DNA of 64,000 nucleotides from positions 3,338,001 through 3,402,000 of the forward strand of contig NZ_CP162488.1 in assembly GCF_041242975.1 (NCBI RefSeq). The letters run 5' to 3'. A program made the translations under genes and the position numbers. Positions 43,225 to 51,571 of the stretch are shown here, in pieces. This stretch comes from Xanthomonas sp. DAR 35659 (GTDB lineage Bacteria; Pseudomonadota; Gammaproteobacteria; Xanthomonadales; Xanthomonadaceae). Below the pieces are notes generated by a model. That model had not been told where the DNA came from and searched no databases. It saw only the letters and a list, made by a program, of their open reading frames with translations. Position 1 is the stretch's first letter, and each line of letters begins with the position of its first letter.

Positions 43225-44778
43225 TCAGGAACTGCACGACAACATCGAACACCCGGCGCGATCGCGCGCCCAGTCCGGACGCCGCGCCGCGAACGCCTCG
43301 CGTCCCGGCTGCTCCGCGTAGGGCCGGCGCATCACCTCCAGCAGGTCGTGGATGCCGCCGGGGTCGCCCTGCTCGGCGCGATCGATCGCCTGTTGCGCCA
43401 GATAGTTGCGCAGCACGTAGCAGGGGTTCGCGGCGCGCATCCGCGCCACGCGTGCGGCCGCGGGCAGCGGATCCTCGCGCAACCGCTGCGCATAGCGCGC
43501 CAGCCAGGCTTCGAACGCCGGCGCCTGTGCGGTCCGCCTGGCCGGGTCGTAGAACGCATCGGCCAGGTCCGCCAGCGCCGGCGGCTGCGGCGCGCTCAGC
43601 CCGCGGAACCACAGGGTCATGTCCACCTCGGCCTGCTGCAACAGCTGCAGCAGGTCCTGCATCAGGATCAGGTCGGCGTCGTCGCATGCGCTCAGGCCGA
43701 GTTTGGCCGCCGCGGTGTCGCGCTCGGCCTGCGCGTAGGTGTCGCGGAAGCGCTGCAGGCCGGCCTGCAGCGGCGCGACGTCGGCGAACAGCGGCGCCAG
43801 CGCCTGCGCCAACCGGGTGAGGTTCCAGTACGCCACCTGCGGCTGGGTGCCGAAACGGTAGCGTCGCCCCTGCGCGTCGGTGGTGTTCGGCGTCCAGTTC
43901 GGATCGTAGTCGTCGATCCAGCCGTAGGGGCCGTAGTCGATGGTCAGGCCCAGGATCGACATGTTGTCGGTGTTCATCACCCCGTGCACGAAGCCGACCC
44001 GCATCCAGTGCGCGACCATGACCGCGGTGCGCGCGCAGACCTCGCCGAACCAGTCGGCGTAGCGCAGGTCCGCCGGCCCCTCCAGCTCGGGAAAATCGCG
44101 CTCGATCACGAAGTCGGCCAGTTGCCGCAGCAAGGCCGTGTCGCCGCGCGCGGCAGGCAGCTCGAAACTGCCGAAGCGCACGAACGACGGCGCCACCCGG
44201 CACACCACCGCGCCCGGCTCGGCGCGCGGATGGCCGTCGTAGAACATGTCGCGCAGCACCGGCTCGCCGGTGGCGACCAGGCTCAGCGCGCGCGTGGTCG
44301 GTACGCCGAGATGGTGCATCGCTTCGCTGCACAGGAATTCGCGGATCGACGAGCGCAGCACCGCGCGGCCGTCGGCGCCGCGCGAATACGGCGTGCGCCC
44401 GGCGCCCTTGAGCTGCAGTTCCCAGCGCCGGCCATCGGCCCCCAGCGCCTCGCCCAGCGCGATCGCGCGGCCGTCGCCGAGTTGCCCGGCCCAGTGCCCG
44501 AACTGGTGGCCGCCATAGTTCGTGGCATACGGGCGCATGCCCGGGTAAAGCGCATTGCCAGCGAAGACCTCGGCGAACCCCGGCGCCAGCACGTCCTGTT
44601 CCGACAAGCCGAGCAAGGCCGCCATCTCGTGCGAATGGGCCAGCAACTGCGGCGAGGCCACCGGGGTCGGCGCGACCTCCGACCACAGCGCGCCGAGCAC
44701 CTCGCGCAGGCGCGGTCCGCGCTCGGGATCGCCAGGCAGCTCGGCGGTAAAACGGTTGTCGAAGCGCAATGCAGGCAT
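43225..44778 (-). CDS. selO: Protein adenylyltransferase SelO (YdiU family)
   Basis: A 517-residue pseudokinase-fold enzyme that transfers AMP to Ser, Thr or Tyr of proteins, linked to redox homeostasis. Family blocks are [60 protein letters not shown] and [25 protein letters not shown], which holds the metal-binding Asn and the DYGP Asp. The C-terminal CSMLSCSS keeps the terminal Cys where eukaryotic SelO has selenocysteine. No SECIS or in-frame TGA is involved. It is monocistronic in view. Confidence 0.95.
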   Translation of the reverse strand: MPALRFDNRFTAELPGDPERGPRLREVLGALWSEVAPTPVASPQLLAHSHEMAALLGLSEQDVLAPGFAEVFAGNALYPGMRPYATNYGGHQFGHWAGQLGDGRAIALGEALGADGRRWELQLKGAGRTPYSRGADGRAVLRSSIREFLCSEAMHHLGVPTTRALSLVATGEPVLRDMFYDGHPRAEPGAVVCRVAPSFVRFGSFELPAARGDTALLRQLADFVIERDFPELEGPADLRYADWFGEVCARTAVMVAHWMRVGFVHGVMNTDNMSILGLTIDYGPYGWIDDYDPNWTPNTTDAQGRRYRFGTQPQVAYWNLTRLAQALAPLFADVAPLQAGLQRFRDTYAQAERDTAAAKLGLSACDDADLILMQDLLQLLQQAEVDMTLWFRGLSAPQPPALADLADAFYDPARRTAQAPAFEAWLARYAQRLREDPLPAAARVARMRAANPCYVLRNYLAQQAIDRAEQGDPGGIHDLLEVMRRPYAEQPGREAFAARRPDWARDRAGCSMLSCSS

Positions 44779-44810
44779 GCGTGCCAGCTTACAGCGATGC
44801 TGCTACCGGG

Positions 44811-45045
44811 AGATGAGGTGGGGTGAGGGCATGGCGCGAAGCGTCTCGCTGCGTTTGGTGCACGAGGCTGCGCCCGTACCCTCATCCGCCCCTGCGGGGC
44901 ACCTTCTCCCGACGGGAGAAGGAACAGCCGAGCCCCTCTCCCACCGGGAGAGGGGTTGGGGTGAGGGTCCGGCGCGAAAGCGACTCGCGGAGTGGAACGC
45001 ACAAGGCTTCGCCCACCGCTCATCCGCCCTGCCAGGCACCTTCCT
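44811..45045. repeat. Two tandem copies of the interspersed hairpin repeat also found after ftsY
   Basis: Blocks GTGAGGG..GCGCGAA, CACGAGGCTGCGCCCGT, CATCCGCCCCTGCGGGGCACC and CCCCTCTCC/GGGAGAGGGG occur in the same order as at 5368-5560, and the start of a second copy follows. The gap 44779-45216 between selO and the esterase gene is mostly this repeat; the remaining 170 bases to the gene start hold no other feature I can support. Confidence 0.75.
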
Positions 45046-45216
45046 AAAAAAAGCGCCAATGCTCCCGGCGAAAGAAGGAACGTCGCACCGCAGCCAACAC
45101 CGCGCATCCGCAGCGGCATCTTGCGCCTACCTGCCGACAATGCCGCCGACGCCATGCACTCGCTGCCGACACCTGCATGCGGCATGCTCCCGCTCCTTCC
45201 TCGCAGATCGCCGCCC

Positions 45217-46113
45217 ATGCCCGACCGTTCGCCGCCACTGCCGCGCTGGCCCCGCCACCTGCTGCTCGCCCTGTCCTCGCTGCTGGTCTCGGCGTGCAGC
45301 AGCGTGTTCTTCGGCGGCCTCAACGCCGGTTCCGCGCGCCAGGGCCTGGGCGAGCAGCGCGGCATCGTGTTCGACGCGGCGCACGGCCTGAAGCTGGACG
45401 TGTACCGACCGATCGCGGCGCAGGATGCGCCGGTGGTGGTGTTCTTCCATGGCGGCACCTGGAAGAACGGCAACCGCCAGCAGTACCGCTGGGCCGGCGA
45501 GGCGCTTGCGCGGCACGGCGTGGTGGCGATCGTGCCGGACTACCGCAAGTACCCACAGGTGACCCTGGACGGCTTCATGCGCGACGCCGCCGCGGCGGTG
45601 GCCTGGAGTCGCGCCCACGCGGCCGAGCACGGCGGCGACCCGCGCCGGCTGGTGCTGATGGGCCATTCCGCCGGCGCGCACATGGCCGCGCTGCTGGCCA
45701 GCGACGGCCGCTGGCTGCAGGCCCAGGGCATGGCGCCGCGGCAGGTGTGCGGCCTGGTCGGGTTGGCCGGCGCCTACGATTTCCTGCCGCTGACCGATCC
45801 CGACCTGATCGGCATGTTCGGCCGCGATCCGGCGCAGCAGCGGCGCTCGCAGCCGATCGCCTTCGTCGACGGCGACGAACCGCCGATGCTGCTGTTGCAC
45901 GGCAGCGCCGACAAGGTGGTGCTCCCGCAGGAAAGCCTGGCGCTGCAGGCCGCGCTGCAACGCGCCGGGGTGCCGGCCGAGGTCAAGCTCTACCCGGGCG
46001 TCGGCCACCTGCGCCTGGCCCTGGCGCTGCGCAAGGACGATCCGGCGTTGCCGGTCATGGCCGACAGCATCGCCTTCGTCCGGCAGTGCCAGCCGCGCGG
46101 CCCGTCGCCGTGA
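45217..46113 (+). CDS. Alpha/beta hydrolase esterase-like lipoprotein
   Basis: A 298-residue predicted lipoprotein of the BD-FAE/carboxylesterase type. The signal ends in LLVSAC (lipobox). The oxyanion-hole motif is FFHGGTWKNG, the nucleophile Ser is in GHSAGAHMAALL, the Asp is near GSADKVV, and the His is in GVGHLRL. The start is the ATG at 45217, which gives a normal lipoprotein signal; an ATG at 45154 would add 21 residues with Cys and Pro. Its substrate in the envelope is unknown. Confidence 0.88.
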   Translation: MPDRSPPLPRWPRHLLLALSSLLVSACSSVFFGGLNAGSARQGLGEQRGIVFDAAHGLKLDVYRPIAAQDAPVVVFFHGGTWKNGNRQQYRWAGEALARHGVVAIVPDYRKYPQVTLDGFMRDAAAAVAWSRAHAAEHGGDPRRLVLMGHSAGAHMAALLASDGRWLQAQGMAPRQVCGLVGLAGAYDFLPLTDPDLIGMFGRDPAQQRRSQPIAFVDGDEPPMLLLHGSADKVVLPQESLALQAALQRAGVPAEVKLYPGVGHLRLALALRKDDPALPVMADSIAFVRQCQPRGPSP

Positions 46114-46182
46114 GCCAGGCGGGGCGCCGCGCACCGCAGGCGTTCGCGGCGCGGCTGCGGCATCCAGCCGCGCGAACAGGCT

Positions 46183-46878
46183 TCAGCCGGCCTCGCCGCC
46201 ACCGAGCAAGCTGAACGGCCCGCCCTGCTGCAGCGCGCGCTGGTAGGCCGGACGCTGCTCGATGCGCTGCACGAAGCCGGCCAGGTTCGGATAGGCCTGC
46301 ACCCCGGCGCGCGCGGCCGCGGCCTGCACCGGGAAGCTCATCTGCACGTCGGCGGCGGTGAAGCGGTCGCCAGCGAACCAGCCGCTGGCGGCCAGCTCGC
46401 GCTCCATCCACTCCAGGTGCAGCTTCAGTTGCGGGCCGACGAAGCCCTGCATCGCCTTGTCGACGATGGCGCGGGCGATCGGCCGCGCGAAGAACGGCAT
46501 CTTCGCCGCGCGGATCCGGCCGAACACCAGGCTCATCAGCAATGGCGGCATCGCCGAGCCCTCGGCGTAGTGCATCCAGTAGCGGTAGCGCAGGCGTTCG
46601 GGCGCCTCCAGTGGCTGCGGCGACGGCGACAGCGCGCGTTCGGTGTCGTAGCGCTCGACCAGGTAGTCGAGGATCGCGCCGGATTCGGCCAGCACGTGGC
46701 CATCGTCGACCAGCACCGGCGACTTGCCCAGCGGATGGATCGCGCGCAGTTCCGGCGGCGCCAGCATGGTCTGCCGATCGCGCTGGTACTTGACCACCTG
46801 GTACGGCAGCGCCAGTTCCTCCAGCAGCCACAGCACGCGCTGCGACCGGGACTGGTTGAGGTGATGGACGGTGATCAT
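46183..46878 (-). CDS. Glutathione S-transferase
   Basis: A 231-residue cytosolic GST. The thioredoxin-like N-domain (1-80) has MITVHHLNQSRSQRVLWLLE, with the Ser of SRSQR as probable catalytic residue, cis-Pro in GKSPVLVDDG and the glutathione contact ESGAILDYL. The C-terminal helical domain includes WFAGDRFTAADVQMSFPV, the usual N-capping box. It is convergent with the esterase gene. The substrate is unknown. Confidence 0.93.
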   Translation of the reverse strand: MITVHHLNQSRSQRVLWLLEELALPYQVVKYQRDRQTMLAPPELRAIHPLGKSPVLVDDGHVLAESGAILDYLVERYDTERALSPSPQPLEAPERLRYRYWMHYAEGSAMPPLLMSLVFGRIRAAKMPFFARPIARAIVDKAMQGFVGPQLKLHLEWMERELAASGWFAGDRFTAADVQMSFPVQAAAARAGVQAYPNLAGFVQRIEQRPAYQRALQQGGPFSLLGGGEAG

Positions 46879-47040
46879 GGCGAGGGTTCCGAAGACGCGG
46901 GGCCGATCATGGTAGCCGGCCACGGCTGCGCGCATGGACACGGCAGGCGCCACGACTCCGACGCGCCGCCTTGCCCGCGCCGCGCTGCGCGGGAGGGCGC
47001 CCCGTTTGCCCCAAGCGCCAGCGCAACGGCGGCACGCACC

Positions 47041-47075
47041 AAATAAAAACGCCGGGAGCTTGCGCTCCCGGCGTT
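47041..47075 (-). terminator. Strong rho-independent terminator of the cold-shock gene
   Basis: A perfect 12-bp stem, AACGCCGGGAGC (47048-47059) with 47064-47075, has a TTGC loop. Read on the minus strand it runs directly into TTTTTATTT, a classical terminator 30 bases after the gene stop. Confidence 0.92.
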
Positions 47076-47104
47076 CTGGCAACCTTACGGTGGCGGGCGT
47101 CTGA

Positions 47105-47317
47105 TTAGACGGCCTGCACCTGGTCGGCCTGCATACCCTTCTGACCCTGGACGGCGACGAAGGTCACCTTCTGGCCTTCCTGCAGGGACTTGAAGCCCGT
47201 GCCCTGGATCGCGCGGAAATGCACGAACAGGTCGGGACCGCTTTCCGGGGTGATGAAGCCGAAGCCCTTGGCATCGTTGAACCACTTCACAGTACCGGTC
47301 TGGCGCGCTTCGCTCAT
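47105..47317 (-). CDS. Cold-shock domain protein (CspA family)
   Basis: A 70-residue single-stranded nucleic-acid chaperone. Both RNA-binding motifs are present: RNP1 KGFGFITP and RNP2 LFVHFRAI. The family start is [19 protein letters not shown] and the end ADQVQAV. An AGGAG Shine-Dalgarno lies 7 bases before the ATG on the minus strand. The long untranslated leader upstream (see next entry) suggests temperature-dependent mRNA structure control as in cspA, but several xanthomonad Csp proteins are constitutive. Confidence 0.95.
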   Translation of the reverse strand: MSEARQTGTVKWFNDAKGFGFITPESGPDLFVHFRAIQGTGFKSLQEGQKVTFVAVQGQKGMQADQVQAV

Positions 47318-47740
47318 TTACTAACTCCTGAAACATTGATTGAAAAATATCGCAGCCACCGGGTATCGGGGCCGAGACTGAGTTGCAGGCGTTGGTAAAG
47401 CGGAACGATGGAGCGGATCGCGAGATCAACTGCACCAGGCCACGATTCACGGTGACCCTAGCAAACACAGTGGGATGCACCATACGCGGGTCGTCCCCAA
47501 AAAGCGACAAGTTTGTGTAGACAAAGCGAGATCGCCCACAAGGAAGCTGAATCCAGCCCTAAAGTTCCTGGCGGCGCGGCCGCTGCCGCTTGGTTGCAGC
47601 GCACATTGCGCAGATCCGCCGGGCCCGAACCCGGCACTGTGGCGGCACTGCGCAGGACCGCCCCCCCCCCCCCCCCCCCGAACGCGCCCTGCCCCGCCTC
47701 GCGCCTGCCAAGCGGCCCTACGCCGTCATGCATCTTCCCG
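47318..47740. promoter_or_regulatory. Leader of the cold-shock gene and poly-C tract region
   Basis: The 423-base gap has no convincing gene. Its left part is the presumed 5' leader of the cold-shock gene on the minus strand, AT-richer near 47330-47350. At 47661-47679 there is an uninterrupted run of 19 C (G on the minus strand), 62 bases beyond the stop of the next gene. A TTGT..ACAA inverted pair lies near 47510-47525. Confidence 0.6.
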
Positions 47741-48517
47741 TCATCCATCCCGGGCGATCAGATCACCCAGGATGATGAGCGCCTGGGACCAGCAGGTATG
47801 GAACCTGGTATTGCCGCTCAGCCCTTGCGGATCAAAGACCGACATCTTGCCGTCGTCGGCCACGAAGGCCTGCAGGTCGATGACCGCCTGCTGCTTGGCC
47901 TCGAACACCCGTCCCATCGAGGCGACGTCGTCTGAAAGCGTTTCGCGCCAGCGCGCGCTCTTGCCATGCACCAGGTCGTGCAGGACCAGGCCATTGAGGG
48001 AAACCGCCCGGTATGCGCTCTCGACCTTGCTGCGGTAATCGGGCGCCGTGCACTTCGCCGCAGTCTGCGAATCGACCAACGCGTTCTGGTAGCCCGCCCA
48101 GTAGACCTCCGTGCCCGACAGCTTGCCCTCGGTGAAGCCGCCGCAGCCGAACTTGCTGTCCTGCACGCTGCACGGCAGCGGCTCGATGAACGCCGAACCG
48201 ACCTCGACCGAAGCCACGTTCCATTGATTCAACGTGGCGAGGGTGGCGTGTTCTTCGCGCACCGCCGCGGCCTTGCGCCCATTGATGTTGCCGATCAGGA
48301 CGACCTGCGGGTACTCCTTCAGGAAGCAGACGTTCTTGCCGTTCTTGCTCTGCACCTTGCTGCAGCCAGTTTTCAGCACGTTCTGGCCCTGCGCCGTCTG
48401 CTTGGTGACGTAGACCTGCGCCTCCTCGACCTGGCTGGCCAGCGCCGGTCCCGCCAGCAACGCGCTGGCGACGCCCAGCGCAACGAGACGGATCGGTATC
48501 GCGATCGGCGTTTTCAT
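47741..48517 (-). CDS. Secreted cysteine-containing protein of unknown function
   Basis: I do not recognise this 258-residue protein. It has a clear signal peptide (MKTPIAIPIRLVALGVASAL, cut after ALA). The mature part has seven cysteines: TGCSKV, KNVCFLKEY, LPCSVQ, FGCGGF, AKCTAP and TCWSQ region, so disulphides are likely in the periplasm or outside. No catalytic signature was seen. A GGAG Shine-Dalgarno supports the ATG at 48517 rather than longer upstream reading. Its base composition is a little less GC-rich than its neighbours, which may mean later acquisition. Confidence 0.75.
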   Translation of the reverse strand: MKTPIAIPIRLVALGVASALLAGPALASQVEEAQVYVTKQTAQGQNVLKTGCSKVQSKNGKNVCFLKEYPQVVLIGNINGRKAAAVREEHATLATLNQWNVASVEVGSAFIEPLPCSVQDSKFGCGGFTEGKLSGTEVYWAGYQNALVDSQTAAKCTAPDYRSKVESAYRAVSLNGLVLHDLVHGKSARWRETLSDDVASMGRVFEAKQQAVIDLQAFVADDGKMSVFDPQGLSGNTRFHTCWSQALIILGDLIARDG

Positions 48518-48667
48518 GAGCGCTCCAGCGTGACGGGTGGTCAGGCGCCTTACGCTACGCGTCGGCGGCCGCGCTGGCGGCGCAGCCGATCGGATGTATA
48601 CGGGCGTACACGCAACGACCGACGGCGCTCCACCTGGGCGCGCCCCGAGCCCCACGCCGAGCGCGGC

Positions 48668-49573
48668 TCAGCCGGTCCCGGAGGGCCAGTGCAGGCGCTG
48701 TTCGCTGGCAAAGCGACGCCGGACACCACTGAGCGGATCGTCGAACGCCAGCGCACATGCCAACAGGCGCAGCGGCTCGGCCTGCTCGTCGCGGTCCTGC
48801 AGCGCCGGATACAGCGGATCGCCGAGGATCGGCGCGCCCAGCGCGGCCATGTGCACGCGCAACTGGTGCTTGCGCCCGCTCACCGGGGTCAGGGCGTAGC
48901 GCCACAGCGGCCCGGCGGGCGCCTCCAGCACCGCGATCCGGGTCAGGCTGTTGGCCTGGCCGTCGGCCTCGGCCATACGGAAGAACGGCTCGCCGCGCAC
49001 CAGCCGGCTCGCGCGCAGCAGCGGAAACGCCACACCCGGAAGGGCCGGCGCCAAGGCCTCATAGGTCTTGGCGATGCGTCGCTCGCGGAACAGCGCCTGG
49101 TACGCACCGCGGCTGTCCGGGTCGGCCGAGAACAGCACCAGCCCGGCGGTGGCGCGGTCCAGGCGGTGCAGCGGCACCAGCGCCGGATTGCCCAGCCGCG
49201 CCACCAGGCGTGCCAGCAGGGTCTCGCGCAGATAGCGCCCGGATGGCGTGACCGGCAGCCCGTGCGGCTTGTCGGCCACCACCAGGTGCGCATCGGCGTA
49301 CAGGATGCGCTCCACGCCGGCGATCGGCGCCTCGTCGGCGACCTCGCGGAAGTAGCGCACCTCCAGCCCGACCCGGTACGGCAGCGCCGCCGGCAATGGC
49401 CGGCCCTGCGCATCCTGCACCCGGCCACGCGCGCAGCGGTCCTGCCACTGCGCCCGCGATACCCGTGGAAAGCGCGCGCACAGCCCATCCAGCAGGGTCG
49501 ACCACGGTCCCGGCGGCAGTTGCCAGCGGCTCGGGGCGGGATCGGCGCTGGACGGCGGACGGGGATCGGACAT
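48668..49573 (-). CDS. RluA-family RNA pseudouridine synthase
   Basis: A 301-residue pseudouridine synthase. The catalytic Asp is in VPLHRLDRATAGLVLFS. Other family motifs are VVADKPHGLPVTPSGRY, RIAKTYEAL and SGRKHQLRVHMAALGAPILGDPLY. The first 80 residues look like a degenerate S4-like region (RFPRVSRAQWQDRCARGRV). The exact RNA target (tRNA or rRNA) cannot be told apart here. The ATG at 49573 is chosen over a GTG two codons upstream. It is divergent from yaeQ. Confidence 0.92.
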   Translation of the reverse strand: MSDPRPPSSADPAPSRWQLPPGPWSTLLDGLCARFPRVSRAQWQDRCARGRVQDAQGRPLPAALPYRVGLEVRYFREVADEAPIAGVERILYADAHLVVADKPHGLPVTPSGRYLRETLLARLVARLGNPALVPLHRLDRATAGLVLFSADPDSRGAYQALFRERRIAKTYEALAPALPGVAFPLLRASRLVRGEPFFRMAEADGQANSLTRIAVLEAPAGPLWRYALTPVSGRKHQLRVHMAALGAPILGDPLYPALQDRDEQAEPLRLLACALAFDDPLSGVRRRFASEQRLHWPSGTG

Positions 49574-49615
49574 CGCCACGCATTATCATGGCCGCCCTTT
49601 GATCCCGGTAGCCGC

Positions 49616-50161
49616 ATGGCCCTCACCGCCACCCTTCGCAAGGCCGACCTGCAGATTTCCGACATGGACCGCGGCTACTACGCGGCGCATGCGCTGACCC
49701 TGGCCCAGCACCCGTCCGAGACCGACCAGCGGCTGATGGCGCGACTGCTGACCTTCGCCCTGTTCGCCGAGGAACGCCTGCTGTTCGGCAAGGGCCTGAG
49801 CAGCGACGACGAGCCGGACCTGTGGCGGATGGACTACACCGGCGCGATCGAGCTGTGGATCGAGGTCGGCCAGCCCGACGAATCGCGCCTCCGCAAGGCC
49901 TGTGGCCGCTCGCGCGAGGTGGCGGTGGTCAACTACGGCGGACGCGCCGCCGACATCTGGTGGGAGAAGAACGCCTCGGCCCTGCTCAAGCTCAAGCCGC
50001 TGCAGGTGCTCGACCTGCCCGCCGAGGCGGTCGCGGCGGCGGCCGAGCTGATCCAGCGCAGCATGCGCTTCGACGTGGTGATCCAGGACGGCGAGGTGCA
50101 GTTGCTCGGCGACGAGGGCAGCGTGACGTTCACCCCGACGGTGCGCAAAGCCGCGGCATGA
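49616..50161 (+). CDS. yaeQ: YaeQ family protein
   Basis: A 181-residue member of the YaeQ family, which has a PD-(D/E)XK nuclease-like fold. The family blocks are MALTATLRKADLQISDMDRGYY, RLLTFALFAEERLLFGKGLSS, DEPDLWRMDYTGAIELWIEVGQPD and AVVNYGGRAADIWWEK, with acidic residues and Gln in the IELWIEVGQPD segment. Cellular role is unsettled. Its stop overlaps the start of the YhiN-like gene as ATGA, so both are translated together. Confidence 0.93.
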   Translation: MALTATLRKADLQISDMDRGYYAAHALTLAQHPSETDQRLMARLLTFALFAEERLLFGKGLSSDDEPDLWRMDYTGAIELWIEVGQPDESRLRKACGRSREVAVVNYGGRAADIWWEKNASALLKLKPLQVLDLPAEAVAAAAELIQRSMRFDVVIQDGEVQLLGDEGSVTFTPTVRKAAA

Positions 50162-51354
50162 GCGCGCGCGCCGAGCCGATCCAGGTCGACGTCGCCGTCG
50201 TCGGCGGCGGCGCCGCCGGGCTGATGTGCGCCTTGACCGCCGGCCGCCGCGGGCGCCGCGTGCGGGTGATCGAGCACGCCAACAAGGTCGGCAAGAAGAT
50301 CCTGATGTCCGGCGGCGGCCGCTGCAACTTCACCAACACCGGCACCGCCCCGGGCAACTTCCTGTCGGCCAACCCGCATTTCTGCAAGTCGGCGCTGGCG
50401 CGCTACCGCCCGGCCGACTTCGTGGAGATGGTCGAACGCCACGCCATCGCCTACCACGAGAAGGAACTGGGCCAGCTGTTCTGCGACATCTCCTCCAAGC
50501 AGATCGTGCGCATGCTGGTGGACGAGTGCGACGCGGCCGGGGTCACGATCCGCACCCAGTGCCCGGTCCTGCGCGTGGAGCGCGGCAGCGCCGGGTTCCG
50601 CATCGACAGCGGCGATGGTCCGGTGCACGCCGCCGCGCTGGTCGTGGCCAGCGGCGGGCTGTCCATTCCCAGCCTGGGCGCGACCGGCTTCGGCTACGAC
50701 CTGGCGCGCCAGTTCGGCCACGGCGTGCTGCCGACCCGTGCCGGGCTGGTGCCGCTGACCCTCAGCGGCAAGCACCAGGAGCGCCTGCAGGACCTGTCCG
50801 GACTGGCGCTGCCGGTTGAGGCGCGCTGCAACGGCGTCAGCTTCCGCAACGCCATGCTGATCACCCATCGCGGCGTCAGCGGCCCGGCGATCCTGCAGAT
50901 CTCCTCGTACTGGCAACCGGGCGACGACCTGCGCCTTGACCTGCTGCCCGGGCAGGACGCGGCCGCCTGGCTGCGCGAGCACAAGCGCCTGCGCGGCGCC
51001 GCCGAACTGCGCACGGTGCTGGGCGAGGCGCTGCCGCGCCGCTTCGCGCAACGCCTGTGCGAGGTGTGGCTGCCGGACAAGCCGATGCGGCAACTCGACG
51101 AACCGCAGCTGCGCGCGGCCGCCGACCTGCTCGGGGCGTGGCCGCTGGTGGCCAGCGGCACCGAGGGCTACCGCACCGCCGAAGTCACCCTGGGCGGCGT
51201 GGACACCGCGCAGGTGTCCTCCGCCACCATGGAATCGCGCCTGGTGCCGGGCCTGTACTTCGTCGGCGAGGTGCTGGACGTGACCGGCTGGCTGGGCGGC
51301 TACAACTTCCAGTGGGCCTGGGCCTCGGGCCACGCCGCGGGTCTGGTGGCTTAG
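50158..51354 (+). CDS. YhiN/HI0933-family FAD-dependent oxidoreductase
   Basis: A 398-residue flavoprotein. The FAD site reads VAVVGGGAAGLMCALTAGRRG, and the family-specific KKILMSGGGRCNFTNT follows. The second dinucleotide contact ALVVASGGLSIPSLGATGFG and the C-terminal FVGEVLDVTGWLGGYNFQWAWASGH are clear. The reaction is unknown. It starts within the yaeQ stop (ATGA). A G-rich heptamer repeat begins six bases after its stop. Confidence 0.93.
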   Translation: MSARAEPIQVDVAVVGGGAAGLMCALTAGRRGRRVRVIEHANKVGKKILMSGGGRCNFTNTGTAPGNFLSANPHFCKSALARYRPADFVEMVERHAIAYHEKELGQLFCDISSKQIVRMLVDECDAAGVTIRTQCPVLRVERGSAGFRIDSGDGPVHAAALVVASGGLSIPSLGATGFGYDLARQFGHGVLPTRAGLVPLTLSGKHQERLQDLSGLALPVEARCNGVSFRNAMLITHRGVSGPAILQISSYWQPGDDLRLDLLPGQDAAAWLREHKRLRGAAELRTVLGEALPRRFAQRLCEVWLPDKPMRQLDEPQLRAAADLLGAWPLVASGTEGYRTAEVTLGGVDTAQVSSATMESRLVPGLYFVGEVLDVTGWLGGYNFQWAWASGHAAGLVA

Positions 51355-51359
51355 AGGCT

Positions 51360-51513
51360 GGGAATGGGGAATGGGGAATGGGGAATCGTAACGGCGCGCT
51401 GCGTTGCTTGTGCTCTTTCTCGGACTGACCGCGAACGTTTCAGAGCAAGAAGGCCCGCTCTTGCCATTCCCCATTCCCCATTCCCCATTCCCCATTCCCC
51501 ATTCCCCATTCCC
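51360..51513. repeat. Inverted heptamer arrays (GGGAATG)4 and (CATTCCC)7
   Basis: Four tandem GGGAATG units (51360-51387, last ending in C) are followed 77 bases later by seven perfect CATTCCC units (51465-51513). The two arrays are complementary and can pair into a long stem, while the G-rich array itself fits a G-quadruplex pattern. The arrays lie between the YhiN-like gene and fimX. Confidence 0.9.
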
Positions 51514-51571
51514 GGCCAACATGGACGGCAAGGCAGGCATCGTGTATTAAACGCCGTCCCCGGGAGGCTTC

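Noticed and set aside
43225..43260. Possible selenocysteine at the end of SelO
   Set aside because: The codon at that place encodes Cys (ending CSS) and there is no in-frame TGA before the stop.
47458..47748. A small minus-strand frame running through the poly-C tract, as a phase-variable gene
   Set aside because: The translation has no recognisable features besides the glycine run, and the start lies inside the neighbouring gene's end. I kept the tract as a finding but not the gene.
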